Shown: positions 1-8,037, numbered from the stretch's first letter. The stretch: DNA of 29,014 nucleotides from CAZMRQ01 sp964568795 (GCA_964568795.1 CAZMRQ010000015.1:1-29014); one strand, 5' to 3'. Program-made: numbers and translations. Notes: generated from the letters alone by a model not told the origin.

Positions 1-1
1 C

Positions 2-937
2 TTATTCTTTGAATTTGTACGCTTATTAAAAGAAACTAAGCCTAAGTATTTCCTGCTTGAGAATGTGAGAATGAAACAAGAGTATCAGGATGTGATTAGT
101 GAGCATTTAGGTGTCAAACCTATCATGATTAACTCCGCACTCGTATCAGCACAGAATAGAGTACGCTTATATTGGACAAACATTCCAAACATTACTCAGC
201 CAGAAGATAAAGGTATTATTTTGCGTGATATTCTAGAGGGTTGTGTTGACCCTAAGTATTACGCAGGTAAAAAGCTAATAGAAAACTATCAGGGTGGTGA
301 TCAGCTTAACCCTAATTATAAATCTCAAGCTAATACAATCCATCGTGATAAGAGTGCTACGCTTTGCGCAGGTACTCACGGTTATGCCAACGGTTATGTT
401 GAGGGCAGACCATGCGAGCCTTACGAACGTAAGAAAGTTTTATGTGGTCGTATTGTTGGTAGGAAAATCAATCCTGAAACTGGAAAGCATGATGACTACA
501 ATCCGAATATAAAAACAGTACAGAGATTTGAAGAGAGGTTTGACGAAAAAAGCGGTTGTTTAACTACTGTACAAAAAGACAACGTATTGCTGATTAAAGA
601 GGCAACCAAGAAAGGTTACACCGAAATACAAGACGGTGATTGTTTCGATGCAACATTCCCTAACAGTAAGACTAGGCGTGGACGCAACATGAAAGATAAG
701 TGCAACTGCTTAACTGCTGCGAACTACGACTATATGAGATATGAACATCCAACTTATCGCAAGCTAACACCACTAGAGTGTGAGCGTCTGCAAACTGTGC
801 CTGATGGGTACACAGAAGGTGTATCAAACACGCAACGCTATAAGATGCTTGGTAACGGATGGACAGTAGATGTTATCGCCCATATTTTCAAAGGAATTTC
901 ACAGGAATATTGCTCATTGTCTCAGGAGGTTGTATGA
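2..937 (+). CDS. C5-cytosine DNA methyltransferase, C-terminal part (runs off left edge)
   Basis: The reading frame is already open at the left edge, so the true start lies outside the window. Visible are motif IV (FLLENVRM, bases 50-73), a motif VIII-like QNRVRLYW soon after, a long variable region suited to target recognition, motif IX (KLTPLECERLQTVPDGY) and motif X (MLGNGWTV) near the C-terminus. This order is that of bacterial and phage m5C methyltransferases, which transfer a methyl group from S-adenosylmethionine to cytosine C5. Motif I and the catalytic Pro-Cys loop would lie upstream and cannot be checked here. No restriction endonuclease is adjacent, so an orphan enzyme that shields phage DNA from host restriction is the likely role. 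The stop overlaps the next start as ATGA. The family call is strong; target sequence unknown. Confidence 0.92.
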   Translation, partial: LFFEFVRLLKETKPKYFLLENVRMKQEYQDVISEHLGVKPIMINSALVSAQNRVRLYWTNIPNITQPEDKGIILRDILEGCVDPKYYAGKKLIENYQGGDQLNPNYKSQANTIHRDKSATLCAGTHGYANGYVEGRPCEPYERKKVLCGRIVGRKINPETGKHDDYNPNIKTVQRFEERFDEKSGCLTTVQKDNVLLIKEATKKGYTEIQDGDCFDATFPNSKTRRGRNMKDKCNCLTAANYDYMRYEHPTYRKLTPLECERLQTVPDGYTEGVSNTQRYKMLGNGWTVDVIAHIFKGISQEYCSLSQEVV

Positions 938-1215
938 GTGTAAGACATGCAAGCAGAGAGGCGTACGGTGTTATGGCCGGATCTGGCGCATTGGGGCATC
1001 AAACGCAAGCAGTATATGACTATTTGTCAGAGCAGAATAAATTTAGGACTCTGAGACAGATTGAGAAGGATACAGGTATTCAGATCAATGCTGTAAGTGG
1101 CAGAGTGAATTGGTTGAAAAACCAGAAGTATTTAATTGAGGGCAAACGCACCAAGTGCCCTGTTACTGGAAGAACGGTAAAACCGGTTGGTGTTATGGGA
1201 GCTGTTCAAGCATGA
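934..1215 (+). CDS. small winged helix-turn-helix-like protein
   Basis: A 93-residue protein starting at an ATG that overlaps the methyltransferase stop (ATGA), with AGGAGG four bases upstream; the in-frame start further upstream at 859 has no such support. The central part reads as helix, helix, then a recognition-type helix (TLRQIEKDTGIQINAVSGRVNWLKN) followed by a short wing-like strand and a basic tail. This resembles winged-helix folds used by phage replication or regulatory proteins, where a structured region helps separate or bind DNA. I do not recognise a specific family. It could be a regulator or a DNA-binding accessory of recombination, as NinB follows nearby. The fold assignment is inference from sequence pattern only. 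Confidence 0.65.
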   Translation: MSVRHASREAYGVMAGSGALGHQTQAVYDYLSEQNKFRTLRQIEKDTGIQINAVSGRVNWLKNQKYLIEGKRTKCPVTGRTVKPVGVMGAVQA

Positions 1216-1379
1216 CTCAGGGCGAGATTAATGCCAAGTGTCAAAGAGCTTACTCAGAAGGTGGTATGACAGCTCTTAAGAAACTAGGCGAGGATTTGGA
1301 ACTAACCAAAGCTCAGAAGATTAGAGGTTGGAACCATATTCAGCCAAAAGACGGTAGTAAATTAAAAAGGATGTGTTGA
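1212..1379 (+). CDS. small hypothetical protein (55 aa)
   Basis: Starts at an ATG overlapping the previous stop (ATGA at 1212-1215), so it is probably translationally coupled to the winged-helix gene; a GGGAG stretch lies about ten bases upstream. The product is short, charged and predicted helical (MTQGEINAKCQRAY at the start, then ELTKAQKIRGWNH). It has no membrane segment or signal peptide. I recognise no family. Tight packing in an all-forward gene chain with good start spacing is the main reason to accept it. Confidence 0.6.
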   Translation: MTQGEINAKCQRAYSEGGMTALKKLGEDLELTKAQKIRGWNHIQPKDGSKLKRMC

Positions 1380-1382
1380 GGC

Positions 1383-1610
1383 ATGGAAAAAAGCTACGTA
1401 TTTGTTTGGGATAGCTCTAAAGAGGCTATTGAAAAGATTCAAAAGCTGTTGCCCAAGGCGAAAGTCAAAAGAGTGGTTGAAGACTGTCTATCAAGATCTA
1501 AGCTGGAAATCAAGTTGCCGAAGAAAAAGTATTTGCTCAACGTGGGAGATAGACTGATGATCGGCGAGGATTGGTCAGTTAAAAATCTTGAAGGAAATGT
1601 TAAACGATGA
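1383..1610 (+). CDS. small basic hypothetical protein (75 aa)
   Basis: An ATG three bases after the previous stop opens a 75-residue lysine-rich protein. The stop overlaps the start of the NinB-like gene (ATGA at 1607-1610). The pattern alternates strand and helix: a hydrophobic strand (SYVFVWD), a helix (KEAIEKIQKLL), then strands with basic residues and a closing KYLLNVGDRLMIGEDW segment typical of a small beta fold. No known motif is seen. Its place between DNA-binding and recombination genes hints at a nucleic-acid role, but this is weak inference. Confidence 0.6.
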   Translation: MEKSYVFVWDSSKEAIEKIQKLLPKAKVKRVVEDCLSRSKLEIKLPKKKYLLNVGDRLMIGEDWSVKNLEGNVKR

Positions 1611-2044
1611 AGCGAGTCATTGAGCGTTCAAAGCCAAAACAAGCAATTATTGAAAATGCGGTTTTAGCGTTCTTTAACGCCAATCAAAATTGTGATAGGG
1701 CTGTTTTTGAGATTAAGCCAGATAAGCTCAGTAGGTCGGTGAAGCAGAATAACTTGTATTGGATGTGGCTAGGAGAAATCGAGAAAGAGACTGGCCAGCC
1801 TAAGGATGAGTTTTTTGCTGGCGGTAAATGGAATGATGGACTGCACAGACAATTCAGAAAAGCTTTCTTACCAAAAGAGTTCTACACAGATGGATCGCAA
1901 CGCGTGAGAAGCACTACAGATTTGAGCGTGAAAGAGTTTACAGATTATCTAGAGCGTATTGATATGGAAATGGCGCAGATGGGAATTGTGTTGCCACACC
2001 CTGATGATTTGTATTGGGATGCCATGGGGATAAAGCATGTATAA
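1607..2044 (+). CDS. ninB: NinB/Orf-like recombination protein
   Basis: A 145-residue protein with the hallmarks of the NinB (lambda Orf, YbcN) family: an N-terminal strand-rich part, RSVKQNNLYWMW at residues 43-54, and a C-terminal STTDLSVKEFTDYLERI stretch followed by an acidic helix and LPHPDDLYW. The length equals that of lambda Orf (about 146 residues). Family members bind single-stranded DNA and help load recombinases in phage recombination, replacing host RecFOR functions. It lies in a chain of small overlapping genes between the methyltransferase and the packaging genes, as NinB does in other phages. No partner recombinase or exonuclease is visible in this window; these may lie to the left. 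The call rests on motif pattern without a database search. Confidence 0.7.
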   Translation: MKRVIERSKPKQAIIENAVLAFFNANQNCDRAVFEIKPDKLSRSVKQNNLYWMWLGEIEKETGQPKDEFFAGGKWNDGLHRQFRKAFLPKEFYTDGSQRVRSTTDLSVKEFTDYLERIDMEMAQMGIVLPHPDDLYWDAMGIKHV

Positions 2045-2165
2045 AAAGATTGAGCTTATAGGCAAGGATGGTTACCCAGTAGAACTAATTAAAGGCAAGC
2101 CCTTTATTAACTTTATTCGACTATTACTACACACAAGAAAACTCAGATGGAGAAGTCATGATTAG
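2037..2165 (+). CDS. very small basic protein (42 aa), overlaps NinB end
   Basis: An ATG at 2037 overlaps the last bases of the NinB-like gene and is preceded by GGGGA six bases upstream. The frame encodes 42 residues, ends in TAG, and overlaps the following zinc-ribbon gene by eight bases. The first half looks like a small beta hairpin (KKIELIGKDGYPVELIKGK); the second half is hydrophobic then strongly basic (FINFIRLLLHTRKLRWRS). I recognise no family. Acceptance rests on ribosome-binding sites and overlaps forming a continuous chain. Confidence 0.45.
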   Translation: MYKKIELIGKDGYPVELIKGKPFINFIRLLLHTRKLRWRSHD

Positions 2166-2328
2166 ATCAATATTTATTCGATTCAAAAAACTATGTAAAC
2201 CAAATACCAACACTAAGCCTTTTTGTCCAGTATGTGGGTGTTTGTGTATTGGAAAAGGTGGTTTGTTTTGTGCTAATAAGCCAAAGCTAGTCAAACAAGA
2301 AAAGAAATATGAATGGAGTAGAAAGTGA
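2158..2328 (+). CDS. zinc-ribbon-like small protein (56 aa)
   Basis: An ATG with GGAG six bases upstream opens a 56-residue basic peptide. It contains FCPVCGCLCIGKGGLFC (residues 22-38), with CxxC followed by further cysteines, which suggests one tetrahedral zinc site of the zinc-ribbon kind, although the spacing is not canonical. The flanks are lysine- and arginine-rich, fitting a nucleic-acid- or protein-binding role. Its stop overlaps the next start (GTGA at 2325-2328). The coding case is good because of ordered cysteines, the start signal and the overlaps; the function is not known. Confidence 0.55.
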   Translation: MIRSIFIRFKKLCKPNTNTKPFCPVCGCLCIGKGGLFCANKPKLVKQEKKYEWSRK

Positions 2329-2441
2329 AGCGCGGGTTGTTAAAGAAATTAACAAGACTGTTGCGTAGTAAGAAGAGCAAACAGACGTATGGCCGTAACT
2401 GGGCAAAGATGACTAAGCATTGTAGCGGTTGGAAGATTTAA
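2325..2441 (+). CDS. very small basic protein (38 aa)
   Basis: A GTG start overlaps the previous stop (GTGA), with GGAG six bases upstream. The 38-residue product is highly basic (KRGLLKKLTRLLRSKKSK), followed by an aromatic tail (TYGRNWAKMTKHCSGWKI). The N-terminal part could form an amphipathic helix that binds nucleic acid or membrane. No family is recognised. Coding is supported only by the start signals and coupling; it may also be a leader-like ORF. Confidence 0.4.
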   Translation: MKRGLLKKLTRLLRSKKSKQTYGRNWAKMTKHCSGWKI

Positions 2442-2460
2442 CTAAAACAAGGAGAAAGGA

Positions 2461-2946
2461 ATGATTAGATATGTTGGAAGTAAAGTGATTAATGCAAAGC
2501 CGATGAGCAGAAAGGAATATAACGATTTTCGTGGCTGGGAGTTGCCTAGTGACGAGAATGGTGCTGATGAAGGTTATTTGGTTGAGTATTTGGACGGTGG
2601 TCAAGCTAATACTAATGAATATGAGGGTTATGTTAGCTGGTCTCCAAAAGCAGTATTTGATCGTGCATATAACCCGTCAGGACAAATGACGTTTGGCGAC
2701 GCTGTACTGATGGCTAAAGAGGGTCACAGAGTTGCCCGTTTAGGATGGAATGGCTTAAGTATGTTTGCTTACATTGTGCCAGCAGGTGTTTATGAAGCAC
2801 AGACTGAAGCAATTAAAGGGTTTTTTCCGGCAAATGCTGTTCCTTATCGTGCTTATTGGGCATTAAAAACAGCTCAAGGTGATGTGGCGACCTGGCATCC
2901 AAGTGGAAGCGATAGTTTGGCAGAAGATTGGGTTGTGGTTGAATAA
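2461..2946 (+). CDS. DUF2829/Tad2-like protein with N-terminal phage module (candidate anti-Thoeris)
   Basis: A 161-residue protein with GGAG upstream of its ATG. It has two modules. Residues 1-71 carry motifs seen in many phage proteins fused to DUF2829 (PMSRKEYNDFRGWELP, DEGYLVEYLDGG, GYVSWSPKAVFDRAY). Residues 75-161 match the DUF2829 pattern: MTFGDAVLMAKEGHRVARLGWNG, a middle hydrophobic strand, then ALKTAQGDVATWHPSGSD and a closing AEDW. DUF2829 includes Tad2, which binds the cyclic ADP-ribose-type signal made by Thoeris TIR proteins and so blocks that defence. By family, this is a candidate nucleotide sponge. Binding specificity cannot be read from sequence, and many DUF2829 proteins are untested. 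It sits just upstream of the packaging genes in an accessory stretch. The family call is strong; the anti-defence role is inference. Confidence 0.82.
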   Translation: MIRYVGSKVINAKPMSRKEYNDFRGWELPSDENGADEGYLVEYLDGGQANTNEYEGYVSWSPKAVFDRAYNPSGQMTFGDAVLMAKEGHRVARLGWNGLSMFAYIVPAGVYEAQTEAIKGFFPANAVPYRAYWALKTAQGDVATWHPSGSDSLAEDWVVVE

Positions 2947-2958
2947 AGGAGTGTAGAT

Positions 2959-3180
2959 ATGTGTGAACAAGCAGTAAAACTGGGTAAGACAACCTGGAAA
3001 GAAAGGCTAATTGAAGAAAGAGCGGTACTAGAGAGTCGTATTAGAGATTTGATTGCTTTTCTTGAACAGGGGGAGGATGTGGGCCAGGTGCAAGAATCAT
3101 TACTGAGAGTGCAACTGAAACATATGAAGCATTACGCTAGTTGTTTGAACTTGAGAATTGAGGATTTGAAGAGTCTTTGA
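2959..3180 (+). CDS. small helical hypothetical phage protein (73 aa)
   Basis: Starts at ATG with AAAGGAG about nine bases upstream, 12 bases after the Tad2-like gene. The product is nearly all helical: an N-terminal TTWKERLIEERAVLESRIRDLIAFL segment, a short acidic linker (EQGEDVG), and a second helix (LLRVQLKHMKHYASCLNLRI). This two-helix hairpin pattern recurs in small phage proteins of unknown function. No membrane segment or enzyme motif. It probably acts as a small dimeric or coiled-coil protein. Confidence 0.65.
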   Translation: MCEQAVKLGKTTWKERLIEERAVLESRIRDLIAFLEQGEDVGQVQESLLRVQLKHMKHYASCLNLRIEDLKSL

Positions 3181-3216
3181 TTTTCTAAAGTAGGAAATAG
3201 TAGGGAATAGGTTGTT

Positions 3217-3525
3217 ATGTCAAGAGGTGCGAAACCAGGTGAATATAGAGGTGGTCGTAAGAAAGGTACGCCAAACAAAAGAACCGCAGATATTCAGGCT
3301 CGTTTAGACAAGATGGGTTGTGACCCGATTGAAGGTATGGCTAGGATTGCCAAAGATGCAATGAAAGCGAAAAACCCCAATTTGGCCTTAACAGCTTATA
3401 AAGAACTTGCGCAGTATGTAGCACCAAAGCGTAAGAGCGTTGAAATGAAAGCAGAAATTCGAGATATTGATTTGTCTGAAGAGTTGACAGAACAACAAAA
3501 GGAAAACCTAAAGAAAGTTTTATAG
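3217..3525 (+). CDS. probable terminase small subunit
   Basis: A 102-residue basic protein directly upstream of the large terminase, with the stop one base before that gene's ATG. The N-terminus has RGGRKKGTPNKRTADI, a basic stretch frequent at the start of small terminase or DNA-recognition proteins of podovirus-like phages. It is followed by a helix pair (IEGMARIAKDAMKAKNPNLALTAYKELAQYV) and a charged C-terminal tail. Small terminases bind the packaging site and load the large subunit. The assignment depends mainly on position and the GGRKKGTPNK motif; a clear helix-turn-helix is not obvious. Confidence 0.68.
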   Translation: MSRGAKPGEYRGGRKKGTPNKRTADIQARLDKMGCDPIEGMARIAKDAMKAKNPNLALTAYKELAQYVAPKRKSVEMKAEIRDIDLSEELTEQQKENLKKVL

Positions 3526-3526
3526 T

Positions 3527-5032
3527 ATGGGTGAAGATCTACTAACACTTGCTCGCACGTCATTAGGCGCATTCAGTGTAATGTGCTTTCCGAAGTTCGA
3601 GGTGGCACAACACCACAAGCTCGTATTCGAGAGGCTTGAGGCGTTAGAGAGGGGCGATATTGATCGATTGATCATATCGTTGCCACCACGACACACTAAA
3701 TCACTCTCTGCTAGTGAGTTATTTCCATCATGGTTCTTGGGGCGCAACCTTGAGAGACAGGTAATTTTGAGTGCTTACGGCTCATCGCTGGCACAAAGAT
3801 TTGGTGGGCGTGTGCGTAACCTACTTAAGACGCGCGCGTACAAGAAAATTTTTGGTGAGATTTTGAGTGATGACACTCAGTCCAAGAGTGAATTTGAGAC
3901 CAAAGACGGCGGATCACTCTCAGCAGTTGGTGTTGGTGGTCCGATCACAGGTAAGGGTGCAGATCTATTGTTGATTGATGATCCAGTGAAGTCTAGAGCT
4001 GAGGCTGAGTCTCACACCTACAGACAAGCTATTAAGGATTGGTACAATTCGGATGCCTATACGCGTCTAATGCCAGGTGGCAAGATCCTATTGATTGGCA
4101 CGCGTTGGCATGAGGATGATCTGATTGGTTATCTACTGCGCGAGCATAAGCACGAGAATTGGGAGGTATTGTCTCTTCCAGCAATTGCAGAGGATAGGGA
4201 TGCGATGGAGCGTAAGCCAGGTGAGGCGCTATGGCCTGAGCGTTATCCTTTAAAAAGACTAAAAGAGATTAGAAAATCGTTACCAAGTAGAGACTGGGAG
4301 AGTCTTTACCAGCAAAAGCCACTCAGTGCTATTGGTGGTGCTTATCTTCACGATATTTGGAAACCCGAGGTTCATTTAATTAAGCCGTTTCCTATTCCTA
4401 AAAGCTGGAAACGTTGGAGAGGTTTGGACTGGGGTTTTGACAAGCCTTATTCAGTCGGGTGGTATGCGCAAGACTTCGACGGGAATATTTATCGCTATCG
4501 AGAGCTGTATGGCTGGGGTGGCGAGCCTAACGTTGGAACACATGAGACAGCAAAAGAAGTAGCAGAAAAAATGCTAAAGCTGGAAGAGGCCGATGCCAAT
4601 GCTGGTGTTGAATTTAGAAACAACATTGGAGATCTGCCGTCAAGTAACGGTGCAACTGTTGGTGTTTCAGATCATTTTAGAGAGGCTAGAATTTATTTCA
4701 ACAAGCCAGAGAAGAAAGGTAACAGCAACCATGGTTATCGCGTTGACAAGGCGCATGAGCTGGTTGTTCGATTAAATAATTCAAAGGTGAATGCAAAAGG
4801 CAAGGTCATTGGTGGTGACGGCTTTTTCGTCTTTGATACATGTAAACACTTTGTCCGCACTGTACCAGTGATGATGAGAGATCCAAAAAATGGTGAAGAT
4901 ATTGATACCACGCAAGAGGATCACACGTGGGACGAGGTAACAGATTCGTTAGTCAGTAGACGCACGAAGCCAAGGAAGGAAGAGCAAGAAGTAAGAGTTG
5001 TTGAGGGAAGTTTTGCGCATCTATACGGGTGA
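3527..5032 (+). CDS. terL: terminase large subunit (packaging ATPase/nuclease)
   Basis: A 501-residue two-domain motor. The N-terminal ATPase shows a Walker A-like loop PPRHTKS (residues 53-59, with T where most relatives have G), Walker B LLLIDD (147-152) and the coupling motif GTRW (191-194). The C-terminal RNase H-like nuclease begins with GLDWGFDKPYSVGWYAQ (acidic residues D301 and D305) and ends with an EDHTWDEVTDSLVSRR segment that supplies later acidic residues. The length is usual for headful-type enzymes. The protein cuts concatemeric DNA and pumps it through the portal using ATP. It is flanked by TerS and portal, and its stop overlaps the portal start (GTGA). No frameshift is seen. 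Confidence 0.95.
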   Translation: MGEDLLTLARTSLGAFSVMCFPKFEVAQHHKLVFERLEALERGDIDRLIISLPPRHTKSLSASELFPSWFLGRNLERQVILSAYGSSLAQRFGGRVRNLLKTRAYKKIFGEILSDDTQSKSEFETKDGGSLSAVGVGGPITGKGADLLLIDDPVKSRAEAESHTYRQAIKDWYNSDAYTRLMPGGKILLIGTRWHEDDLIGYLLREHKHENWEVLSLPAIAEDRDAMERKPGEALWPERYPLKRLKEIRKSLPSRDWESLYQQKPLSAIGGAYLHDIWKPEVHLIKPFPIPKSWKRWRGLDWGFDKPYSVGWYAQDFDGNIYRYRELYGWGGEPNVGTHETAKEVAEKMLKLEEADANAGVEFRNNIGDLPSSNGATVGVSDHFREARIYFNKPEKKGNSNHGYRVDKAHELVVRLNNSKVNAKGKVIGGDGFFVFDTCKHFVRTVPVMMRDPKNGEDIDTTQEDHTWDEVTDSLVSRRTKPRKEEQEVRVVEGSFAHLYG

Positions 5033-6876
5033 AGCAAATGAATGTAAAGGAAGAAGTGGCGCTAAAAGAAACGGCGCAACAAGAGGCTTTGGTTAGTCAA
5101 TATTTCAGTGAAATTGACGAAATTAGAAGGCTTAATGAGAATGAAGAGGGTATTTATAAGAAGATTCAAAAAAATCGTGATTACATTAAAGGCAAGAATT
5201 TTAAAGAAGACGATGTAAAGACCAATTTAGTTAACTCAACATTACAGTCGTTGATTCCGCATATCTATGCGCGATCACCAGAGATTGGTGTTGATGTTAA
5301 CGATAAACTTGACTCAGAGCAAAGTCCTATTAATCCGGAAAATAAAAAGCGACTGGCAAAGACGCTAGAGATTGTATTAAATCACAAGTTTGACGAACAG
5401 AATACAAAAGACCTTTTTAAGAATTCAGTGCGCAGTGCTAAGGTTTGCTCTATTGGTTGGGTGAAGGCGCACATGCAGTCTGTGAAGGCTCAGGCGCCAA
5501 TGGCAACCACACCTTTGGCGGACACTAAGGACAACCTGCATATGGCCAGTGGCCTTGAAAAAGAGCTAGAGAGAGATCCTAACAACGACCTGAACAAAGA
5601 AAAACTAGAGCAAACAGAGCAAGGCCTATTAGAAACTCCAGAGATTGTCCTAACGCGAGGCGCCGTTCTAGATAACGTAGACTTTGAAGATCTTTTAGTT
5701 CACCCTTCGGTGGGTCGGTTTTCAAATGCACACAAATCTCCGCGAATGTATCAGCGTATTTGGAAGTCTAAAGAAGAAATGCAAGGCCAATTTCCTGAAC
5801 ATGATTGGTCAAAAGTACAAACCCATGAGTGGGGCAAGGACAAAAAAGATGACGAGCATTCTAACGCTAATGATATTAACAACAAGCTGAGCGCCACCGA
5901 GGGCAGTAAGCCGGTTGCGTTGTACGAAGTATGGGACAAGGACCAAAACCGAGTCCATTGGATTGTTAAAGGTATTAAAACACCGCTTAAATCGTTCACA
6001 CCTAAGTATGTCGGTGAGCGTTGGTATCCGTTCTTTGGTCTGGCGTTTAATCAGCTTGAAGACGAGTACCAGCCTTTGACAGACATCGAGCAATGGATTC
6101 CACTGCAAGATGAGTACACAGACACACGTACCAAGCTGAAAAAACACAGAAAAATGAACAAGCCTCACTACATTGCTAGTGGCTTAAAAGAGCAGGATAT
6201 TAAGAAGTTTACGCTTTCAGAAACAGCAGAAGTGTTGGTTATCGACACAGAAGGCCGACCGATTGAAAACTCCCTGCAAAAAGGCGTTCATATTCCAATT
6301 GATCCGAAGTCGTATGACACTACTCAAATCATGAGAGACCTTCAGGTTGTTTCAGGACTGCAAGAGGCCGATATGGGCGGTATTGTGAAGGCTAAGACAG
6401 CTACAGAGGCGTCGATCATGAATAGTGGTCGCGCAACACGTGTTTCTGAGCAACGTGACGTACTAGAAGATTTTATTTCAGACATCGCTAACTATGTAGC
6501 CGAGTGTTACTTACTAGGCTGTGATATTGACATGATTCGTGAAATCGCAGGTCCTGGAGCTGTGTGGTATGACGACGACTTTATGTTTGGTTGCGACATC
6601 AAGGATAAAGCTGATGCAATTTATAACTTCTGCAACATCTCAGTACGAGCCGGGTCAACTGGCAAGCCAGATGAGGTGGAAGATCGACAAACATGGATTG
6701 AGCTATTGCCAGTCTTACAAAGTTTAGCTGGACAGATCATGCAGGTGCGTAGCGCAGGTATGGAAGCCAGTTATTTAGAGGAATACTTAAAGGAAACACT
6801 TGATCGCTTCGGTATTAAAGGTGATTCGTCTAGGTTTATTCCATCGTTGTTACCAGAAAAAAATATTGTTCAATAA
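5029..6876 (+). CDS. portal protein
   Basis: A 615-residue protein immediately after the large terminase, as expected for the dodecameric portal through which DNA enters and leaves the capsid. The first start is GTG at 5029 overlapping the terminase stop; an ATG at 5038 is an alternative and neither has a strong ribosome-binding site. A helical N-terminal region is followed by a domain with FEDLLVHPSVGRFSNA and a stem/crown region with KTATEASIMNSGRATRVSEQR, a motif pattern common in podovirus portals, then helices to the C-terminus. An acidic helical insertion occurs around residues 170-200. The function follows from length, position and motif together. Confidence 0.88.
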   Translation: MKQMNVKEEVALKETAQQEALVSQYFSEIDEIRRLNENEEGIYKKIQKNRDYIKGKNFKEDDVKTNLVNSTLQSLIPHIYARSPEIGVDVNDKLDSEQSPINPENKKRLAKTLEIVLNHKFDEQNTKDLFKNSVRSAKVCSIGWVKAHMQSVKAQAPMATTPLADTKDNLHMASGLEKELERDPNNDLNKEKLEQTEQGLLETPEIVLTRGAVLDNVDFEDLLVHPSVGRFSNAHKSPRMYQRIWKSKEEMQGQFPEHDWSKVQTHEWGKDKKDDEHSNANDINNKLSATEGSKPVALYEVWDKDQNRVHWIVKGIKTPLKSFTPKYVGERWYPFFGLAFNQLEDEYQPLTDIEQWIPLQDEYTDTRTKLKKHRKMNKPHYIASGLKEQDIKKFTLSETAEVLVIDTEGRPIENSLQKGVHIPIDPKSYDTTQIMRDLQVVSGLQEADMGGIVKAKTATEASIMNSGRATRVSEQRDVLEDFISDIANYVAECYLLGCDIDMIREIAGPGAVWYDDDFMFGCDIKDKADAIYNFCNISVRAGSTGKPDEVEDRQTWIELLPVLQSLAGQIMQVRSAGMEASYLEEYLKETLDRFGIKGDSSRFIPSLLPEKNIVQ

Positions 6877-6889
6877 AGAAGGAGAAAAA

Positions 6890-7987
6890 ATGAACGTAAA
6901 TAAAGACGAAAACAATCCAATTGATAATGAAGATGGCGCTGTAGAAAATCCTATTGAGCCATCAGTAGACCCTATTGAGCCAGAATCTGAGGAAATGACA
7001 GCTGAAAAAGCAATGTCTATTCTTTCTGATGGTGAGGAGCCAGAGGATGGTGAAGAGTCAAACCCAGAAGATCCGCAAGATCCGACTTCTGAGAGTGATA
7101 ATCTGCCAGATCCAGAAAACCTTGAAAATCCGGAAGAACAAGAACCAGACAAAGAGACCGGTCAAGAAGACGACCCTAAAGACGGAAAAGATCCTGAACA
7201 GAATGATGAGGATGATGACGATGAAGCCTTTATGGATACGATTAAGAACGATCGTACACGTGAGCGCTTTCAAACCTTGTCTACTAAGAACAAGGAGCTA
7301 TCACAGCTTAATGAGCAACAGACTCAAGTTATTGACACATTCCAGGCGCAAGTGGCCAGAACAGGATTAAGTCATGAAGACTTTGGGCAAGCGCTGGCCT
7401 TCGCTGGTGATTTGAATTCAGATGATTGGGAGACTGCCAGTAATGCTATTGAGTTCTTTGAGCAGACAGTCAAGCTTGCTAGAGAAAGACACGGCAGGGT
7501 TGAAAATGCTTATGAGCGTTTTGACGACCTTGTAAAAGACTTAGAAGATGGTGAGGCGAGTGAAGAGTATGTTAACCGAGAGGCGCAACGACGCATTAAG
7601 GAAAACAACGATAAAGACGCACTCGAAAAGGCTGACGCTCAACAGCGAGAACAGCAAGAGCTATTGAACAAAGGTGTGCAAGAACAAGGCATGGCAATTG
7701 AGAACATGGTTCGACAATTCCAGGCAACTGACCCTGATTTCGCTCTTAAAGAGCCTATGTTAGAAAAAATGGCTCAAAAAATTGTTGCGGATGGGGTTCC
7801 TATGGCGCAATGGTCTAGTGAGTTTGTTAATAGGTACCATAGGATTGATGTGTCACAGCGTAAACCAGACCCGGACCCTATGCCTGCCGGCAGACAAGCA
7901 AAAAATATCAACAACTATGCTGATCCAAATATGAGTGATGAGGATGCAAATAATAGTTTTGCGATTAATGAGATTGTTAACCGATAA
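6890..7987 (+). CDS. scaffold protein
   Basis: 365 residues, starting at the ATG preceded by AAGGAG; an in-frame start at 6800 inside the portal gene lacks such a site. Residues 1-120 are strongly acidic with many Asp, Glu and Pro, then the chain becomes helical and glutamine-rich (KNKELSQLNEQQTQVIDTFQ and later KADAQQREQQELL), typical of capsid scaffolds with coiled-coil dimers. A hydrophilic, partly basic C-terminus would contact coat protein. It lies between portal and coat genes, the classic position. Scaffolds direct procapsid assembly and leave or are cleaved before DNA fills the shell; no protease gene is seen nearby. Confidence 0.85.
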   Translation: MNVNKDENNPIDNEDGAVENPIEPSVDPIEPESEEMTAEKAMSILSDGEEPEDGEESNPEDPQDPTSESDNLPDPENLENPEEQEPDKETGQEDDPKDGKDPEQNDEDDDDEAFMDTIKNDRTRERFQTLSTKNKELSQLNEQQTQVIDTFQAQVARTGLSHEDFGQALAFAGDLNSDDWETASNAIEFFEQTVKLARERHGRVENAYERFDDLVKDLEDGEASEEYVNREAQRRIKENNDKDALEKADAQQREQQELLNKGVQEQGMAIENMVRQFQATDPDFALKEPMLEKMAQKIVADGVPMAQWSSEFVNRYHRIDVSQRKPDPDPMPAGRQAKNINNYADPNMSDEDANNSFAINEIVNR

Positions 7988-8037
7988 CACTATATATAGT
8001 GGTTAAAAGATATAAAAAACACTACATATAGTGTTTT
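7988..8037 (+). promoter_or_regulatory. pair of related palindromes (operator-like or terminator-like)
   Basis: Directly after the scaffold stop lies a perfect 14-base palindrome, CACTATATATAGTG (7988-8001). At 8016-8037 follows an inverted repeat with arms AAAACACTA and TAGTGTTTT around CATA. Both share the CACTA-n4-TAGTG core, and a lone TATAGTG occurs at 8045-8051. The second hairpin ends in TTTTGTT, so it could terminate or attenuate transcription from the scaffold gene. The repeated core could instead bind a dimeric regulator or start a coat-gene transcript. No convincing -35/-10 pair was found. Confidence 0.55.

Noticed and set aside
2413..2604. Minus-strand frame of 63 codons over the Tad2-like gene start
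   Set aside because: It conflicts with a well-supported + strand gene and has no start signal or family resemblance.
6850..7152. Serine-rich minus-strand frame opposite the scaffold gene
   Set aside because: It mirrors the acidic Asp/Glu/Pro codons of the scaffold N-terminus; no start signal.
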